DNA of 64,000 bases. Source: Bromus sterilis. Taxonomy: Eukaryota > Streptophyta > Magnoliopsida > Poales > Poaceae. The translations under genes and the position numbers were made by a program. A model generated the notes under the pieces. The model ran no database searches. It saw nothing but the letters and a program-made list of their open reading frames with translations, and was not told the origin of the DNA. Where the stretch lies: NCBI GenBank assembly GCA_950022295.1, contig OX465598.1:5456001-5520000 (forward strand). Reading direction: 5' to 3'. Shown piece by piece: positions 58,495-64,000 of the stretch (position 1 is the first letter of the stretch; each line of letters starts with the position of its first letter).

Positions 58495-59745
58495 GCAAGG
58501 TATACAAATTACAGAAGGGCAATTGACAAGATTATGAACGCACCGCAATGCTAACTATGCTACAAAAGAAAGGAAGAGGTTCAAAAGCACGGGCAATACG
58601 CCAAAATAAGTAGACCGAAATCCATCTGCATCTACTACTAATCATCCACCTTGAGATATTTATCCAGAACATCTCGCTGGTATTAAGTTGCGAGCCCCAC
58701 CCAAACTGTAAACCCAAAGCAACAGACAACTGCAATAAAAGAACTTTGCGTAAAGTAAACAATCCTTGTGACCGTGGTCACAAGCACCGTTGTTTTCCCC
58801 CTTGTGGCAACACCACACCCCCTAGACTCATGTTTCTATCACTCAAGCATGTCATCGGGGGGGGCATGAACCCACAATCTAGCACAACACTCCCTCTTGG
58901 AGTCACTACCTACTACTTGGCCAAAGCAATAAACAGCAACGGAGAACATGCAAGAATTACTTAGGAACAAAAATATAAAAGATAGAAACCAAATATATTA
59001 CTCTATCACAATCTGAACATAATCTCATAATCCATCAGATCCGATCAAACTCAACATAGAAATTGCAGAAATATTACAAAGGTGCCTCGATCATGTAGGG
59101 CAGCTCACGAGGTCTAAACAATGAAGATCAAAGAGGGGAGGAGAACATCACATAGCTACTGATCACGGACCCATGGTCCAAGGAAAACTACTCACAAGAC
59201 ATCCGAGGAGCATCCATGATGGAGAGGAGACTCCCGGAGGTCAATCCTCCCTCCGGCAGGGTGCCGGGAAGAGGTCTTTTGTTGCTCCCGATCTTCGGAA
59301 GCGCGGGTGGCGGCGGAACAGAGGCGAGTTCGCGGAATAGGGTTCCTCCTCTGGAGTTTTCCCGTGACGGGGGATAAATAGGCGAAAGGGGCAGCCAGAG
59401 GTGGGCCAGGGGCCCCAGGCGCCCCCCTGGCGCGACCAGGGGTGGGGCCGCGCCGGGTAGCCTCCTGGGCCCCCTGGCTCCCCTCTGGCCCCTCCCGGGC
59501 TCTTCTCGAAGCTTCCATCACGCTGATTTTTTATCTGAATTTTCCCGAATTTTTCTGGCACTTTTTATATGGGGGAAAACTGAAATAGAAAAACAACAGA
59601 AAACAGGAACTGGCACTGGGGTGCACTGAGTTAATAGGTTAGTCCAAATATGATCAAAAATGTATAAAAGTGTATCTAGATCATAGCAATATCACCCAAA
59701 ACATGCATGGAGCGCAGAAATTATCGATACGTTTTGGACATATCA
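58495..59745 (-). mobile_element. 3' LTR copy D, 3' end truncated
   Basis: On the minus strand it starts TGATATGTCCAAAACGTATC at 59745, right after a polypurine tract, so it is the 3' LTR of an element whose body lies to the right. It runs to 58495 (AGGTATACAAATTACAG reversed) and lacks roughly the last 230 bp of the LTR, ending at the CACTA junction. Confidence 0.82.
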
Positions 59746-59762
59746 ACATCCCCAAGATTAAT
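59746..59762 (-). other. Polypurine tract
   Basis: The minus strand reads TTAATCTTGGGGATGT immediately before the LTR, preceded by CTCGAGGACGAGCAGG, the usual end of Triticeae gypsy internal domains. It primes plus-strand DNA synthesis. Confidence 0.8.
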
Positions 59763-62611
59763 TCCTGCTCGTCCTCGAGTAGGTAAATGATAACAAGCAT
59801 AATTTCTGTGGTGACATGCTAGCAACCATAAAAGAACTTTGAAAAGTAAAACAAGCAAGGTTAGAGACTCAATTCAAGTCATAACATGCAAGAATCTATA
59901 TTAGCATTGAAACAAGTAACAAAAGAACAAAAGGTGCAAGAGCTCTCGCTGTCCGTGACTCGAATGTCTCCAAATGGTGTTTGCATGCAAGAAGGGGGAT
60001 AGGGAATACGAGAAAAAAAAGTATTTTTGTTGAGAACTCAATCTACTAAAGTTTCACACTTGGTCTTCTTTGGAATCTTATCTTGACTCGTCCCCAGACC
60101 ACTAGCCAGGTACAAGTCAATTTGATCCAGTCCTTTTCGATATTTTGAGCACTCATGCAATGGATGAGCGTAAGCACGAAAGTTGACACTTAGGATGGCA
60201 AAGAGAGAAATATGGTGGAGGAGGAAGACAAAAAGGATGAGAAAGGCTCACATCAATGAGGACAATCATAGGCAAGAGATGCCAAATGATAAATATGATG
60301 TGAGGAGTAGGGATTGCCATGCAACGGGTGTACATACGAGCTAGGAAGCTCTCCCAACTATATGCATAAAGAACATCTCTATGGAGTACAAGGATATAAA
60401 GGGAGTACTAGTGTGGATCTCTCAAAAGGATAGTAGTGTTGCCCCTTTCTCTCTTTTTATTTCTTTTTCTCTTTTTTCTATTTTTTTGTATTTTTTGGTG
60501 GCCTCAATGGCTCTTTCTATTTAACTCTCATTTGTCCTCATTGGGATCTTTTATTGTGTCCACTTTGGGATCTTTTCCTCACTTAAGGGCAACACTCTAT
60601 TTTACAAGAGGGTAAAGGAGATATTTCACACTTTACAAGGTACTCAAGCCATAAAGAAGATGTAACTATCATGATGTATGCTTCTACCAGTGTAGCAGGA
60701 ACATGTTTGACATGAAGATCAAGTCATGAAGAGGTGGAAGTTGCATGGCAATGTAACTCGGAAAGGTTGTGGAAATGCCTTGATAGGTAGGTATGGTGGC
60801 TGTTTTGAGGAAAGATAAAGGGAGGCTTATGATGACAGAGCGTATCATGCCAAGGGTTTGGATGTACCGGCGAAGGTGGACACCAACTCTCGGAGTGCGA
60901 AGAAGGTAATGTACGGCACGGGAAAGGCTAGCAAAATATGGGAAGGTGGAAGTGTCAACTCTCAATATTTACATTAGTCCGAAGAACACATGCACTTATT
61001 ATCGGTAACTCTCAATCTAACGAGGAGGTTCACAAAGAGACAAGTACCCCGAGGAGGATTGTATGGGGGTTTGGTTATCCTTGCGCATCCTCGACTCATG
61101 GTACGTGAGTGTACTCTAATATTCGACCCCTCAGAAGAGTAGTGATCCATCTAGTAGATACAGTTCTCAACTAGTTTTGTAGGTTTTGAAAATAAACACG
61201 GATTGCGCAAAATACGGCACCTATCACTAATAGGCAAGAGCTCTTGACACCAAAAGTTCAAACATTACTCACAACAATACCTCAAAACTATTGCAAGCTA
61301 CTACTAAAATTAAATAGCAACCTCAATTACCTACTTTCAAGACAAAACACAACTCAGTGCAACAACCAACTCTCTTTAACAAGATAAACATGAAAACTAA
61401 AAAGAGTTCCAGCAACAAACTAAACAAAATCCAAGGCTCTTGCTAAAGACAAACTAAGACTAAAACTAAACATGGCAGTAGCTATGAAAATATAAAGAAC
61501 ACACAACAGCAAAAAGATAGGCATGACGAATCCTATGATGTGTTCTAAATTTTGAAAGTGGAGCGTGTCTCTGTCCCACACAAAGTAAGAAAGTATCTAA
61601 CTTGTTATGAACAGCAAGAAAAGCTAAATAAAACTAAAAACAAAACCTAAGAGCGAGACGCTCCAAGCATAGCACATAACACATTAAGTGATAAAAATAT
61701 AGTGAGACGAAGGACGAACTGATGATTTGTTGATGGAGAAGGGGATGCACGGGGGCATCCCTAAGCTTAGACGCTTGAGTCTCCTTGAATATTTATTGGG
61801 GATGCATGGTGGCATCCCCAAGCTTGAGCGCTTGACACTCCTGGATCTTCTTCCATCATCTTCCATCGCACACTTGAAAACTCCCTTCATACATAACTCA
61901 ACATAAGCTGATTAGAGAGGTTAGTACCCTTAATAAATAACTTTTCTCCACTGGATATAAAGATATTCTTGAAGAGCTACTGTTTCTCAAGAGTGCCAAA
62001 AAGTTTTTGCAAAGAAAAAGCAAGCTTAAGGTTTGCAAAAGTTAGGAGAGACAAAACGTGGCAGAATCTGTGAAAAACAGAAATGCAGATAGTAATGAAT
62101 TTTTTAGGGGCACTTCTGCAACTCAAATCAAAAAACTCAGAACATACGGAAGTTTCGTAATTGTATAGAGCATACTTTGTGAAAAATTCATCTCAAAAAG
62201 ATGAACTGGGATTTTTCTGGAATTTTTCTGGTCACGAGGACAGAATCTGTTTTCTGGACAGCATGTCACAACTTTTACTTCCCTTGCCGTAAGAGGCTAT
62301 AACTTGGCACAAAGCTGAAAAATAAAGATACAATGATGTTGCTACAGTAGTAACAATCATCAAGACACAACAAAAGCAAAAATAAAAACCTAAATTCGTT
62401 GTGGGCTGCCTCCCGAAAGCGCTTTCTTTTATGCCTTTAAGCTAGGCAAAAAGATTATAGAAGATGCTCTCACAAGAATAAGAATTTTGAAGCAAAAGAG
62501 AGCATCAAGAAGCAAATGTGAAACACATTTAAGCCTAACCTACTTCCTATGCATAGGCATCTTGTAAGAAAATAAATCAAAGAAGCACAAAGTGACATGC
62601 ATAGGAAGGTA
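59746..62611 (-). mobile_element. Non-coding internal region of element D
   Basis: 2.9 kb without a long frame, RT or integrase motif. A GGGGGCATCCCTAAGCTT-type repeat occurs twice at 61750 and 61810 (minus: AAGCTTGGGGATGCC), resembling duplicated polypurine-like sequence. Consistent with a non-autonomous gypsy derivative. Confidence 0.6.
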
Positions 62612-63244
62612 CTACAAGAACAACTTCAAAACTTTCAACATGAAGAGAGGTGTTTTTGTAACATGGAAGTTTCTACAACCAAACTTTCCTCTCCCAAAGT
62701 AATTTTCAGTAGCATCATGAACAAAATCAAGAATATAATTATCACATAAATCATGTTGTTCATGACCTACAAGCACACATGTATTGTTTTCAACACGGTT
62801 TTTAGGATGATAAGATAGATGCAACCCATCACATTGAGCCTTGATAAGAGCAAAATTCTCCGGAATAGTTGGAGATTTCAAAAGGATAATAGGACAATCA
62901 AGTGTGGGTGCAATAGCAACAATTTCATGCTTAACATAAGGAACTATAGAGAGTTCACTTTTGCCAGCATCATCCATAGTGGCATCATGGCCATCAACAA
63001 AGCAAGTATCTAAATCATCAGAAAGGGAAGTATCAAGTAAGTCCTCGGAATCATAAGATTCCTCTTCATAGCAATCATTAGCCTCTTCTTGGGCAGCAAG
63101 CATTCTATTTTTAAAATCCTCAATATAAGCATTGGAAGTATAATTCTCAAAGCAATAAGCAAGAACAACAAAGTTTTCAGACTCGAAAATAGTATCGTGA
63201 TACTTTTCAATCAAAGAAGCAATCTCATAGGCACCTTTAATCAC
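62612..63244 (-). CDS. Retroelement ORF of unknown function (210 aa)
   Basis: An intact frame (start at 63244, no earlier stop check possible because sequence changes there) with YNLIEKYHD-like and FVVLAYCFENYTSNAYIED, an acidic middle (EESYDSEDLLDTSLSDDLD), CDGLHLSYHPKNRVENNTC, HEQHDLCDNYILDFVHDATE and CRNFHVTKTPLFMLKVLKL. I remember this protein from large Triticeae gypsy-type elements lacking pol; it has no zinc knuckle, protease or RT motif. It is the 5'-most coding part of element D and probably truncated at its N-terminus. Confidence 0.6.
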   Translation of the reverse strand: MIKGAYEIASLIEKYHDTIFESENFVVLAYCFENYTSNAYIEDFKNRMLAAQEEANDCYEEESYDSEDLLDTSLSDDLDTCFVDGHDATMDDAGKSELSIVPYVKHEIVAIAPTLDCPIILLKSPTIPENFALIKAQCDGLHLSYHPKNRVENNTCVLVGHEQHDLCDNYILDFVHDATENYFGRGKFGCRNFHVTKTPLFMLKVLKLFL

Positions 63245-63409
63245 ACATGGGAAACCGGGCCCTCAGTTGAACAAGGTGGGCCAGCAAGGGAACTATGTCC
63301 TCACTGGTCCGGGCTGGTTTAAAAACTACTGGCAGCTGACCAGCACACACACGGTTTCAAATGGTAAATCAGCTTGGGCCACCACTAAAAATGTTTGAAG
63401 CTAGGTAGG
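63245..63409. other. Unassigned junction sequence
   Basis: 165 bp with no resemblance to the flanking element bodies; GC-richer, with GGGCCC-type words. It separates the ORF above from the next LTR and holds no primer site. Confidence 0.35.
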
Positions 63410-64000
63410 TGTCGAGGATCGGCCCCGGCAAGTCCCATGGTCAGGGACCCTGGGTTAGTTTGAGGAGACACAGGTTGGACGATAAGCTCGTCGGCAAACA
63501 GTAGGATAGACTTCCTGCTCGATATATTGATTGTGGAGAAGTTACAAGGAATGCCAAGGCAGATGCGCTCTAGGCTAGGGTTACAGGCGATGTATTATTC
63601 GATCCTCTATGTGTTGCCCCTCCTGGCCTTTATATAGTAGACCAGGTCTCGGGGAATCAATCTCCAATTACAGGTAATCTAACCCTAGCTTGTACGGAAA
63701 GTTCCCACACCTTCCTTGTTAGTCGAGGACTCCCAACGTCGGTGCCATCTAGCGGGCCAAGGCGAATCCGGCGGTAGCTTCGTGGGCCTTCAATGACACT
63801 GGGTAGGCCCATTAGTAGGAGTCGTGGGGTCGCCCCCTCGTCAGTAGCCCCCGAGTGCCTGGGGGACTCGAAGAGTCTCGCAGGGACTCGAGTTCGTCTT
63901 CATGCGTCCGTGTCTTGTATGCGTGGTGCACCCGCGGTCGCTGGCAGCATGGTGGCCATGACAAAACCTGTTTCGAGGGATGCTAAGCAGAAAGGGCCCA
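63410..64000 (-). mobile_element. Gypsy-type LTR, right part beyond the window
   Basis: Minus strand: GGCACTCGGGGGCTACTGAC, a TATA box CTATATAAAGG at about 63627-63637, then a leader ending GGGGCCGATCCTCGACA at 63410. The CTCGGGGGCTACTGACG phrase is common in Tat-type gypsy elements of grasses. No primer site follows on the left, so it may be a 3' or solo LTR. Confidence 0.65.

Overview
The window looks like chromosomal DNA of a large-genome grass of the Triticeae (wheat, Aegilops or barley group). The support is direct: a tRNA-derived SINE that I recognise as Au SINE, an Angela-type copia LTR, gypsy LTRs of the kind that start TGATACGTCC, a Stowaway MITE, CACTA ends with the TTTGCCGTCAG repeat, and only three host loci in 64 kb. 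No bacterial or organellar features, rRNA, functional tRNA or CRISPR were seen.

Layout. 1-14.4 kb is nested retroelements: an Angela-like copia element (minus strand, no coding capacity visible) inserted into the integrase region of a decayed Tat-type gypsy element; then a rearranged plus-strand Athila-type fragment; then a minus-strand Athila-type element with gag, tRNA-Asp primer site and LTR. A copia solo LTR (14799-15164) lies 0.56 kb upstream of the one clearly intact large gene, a 12-exon ABCB (P-glycoprotein/MDR-type) transporter at 15723-23359 encoding 1211 residues, with a SINE in its first intron and MITE-like sequences downstream. 24.06-30.48 kb is a 5'-truncated L1-type LINE broken by a truncated copia element.

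31.2-34.8 kb is a BURP-domain gene on the minus strand. It is split by a 1094-bp hAT element, and its promoter/exon 1/intron block is tandemly duplicated; the duplicate carries a 35-bp-arm foldback of exon 1 and a 409-bp Mutator-type MITE. 34.86-39.87 kb is an eight-copy tandem array of a ~625-bp unit that is itself a diverged dimer. 39.9-44.1 kb is a multi-exon transposon gene of the Ulp1-associated type, with a solo gypsy LTR in one exon. 44.1-46.3 kb holds LINE fragments in both orientations.

48.0-50.2 kb contains a single-ORF F-box gene (minus, up to 456 aa) with a duplicated 3' flank. 51.3-63.4 kb is another retroelement nest: a LINE tail, then four to five copies of one long LTR family in both orientations, a CACTA end inserted in one LTR and fused to a second LTR by a microhomology junction, and an internal domain with a 210-aa ORF. 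The right edge is part of a further minus-strand LTR. The three host genes are unrelated in function and there is no operon-like organisation; the main theme is transposon insertion into, and duplication around, genes.
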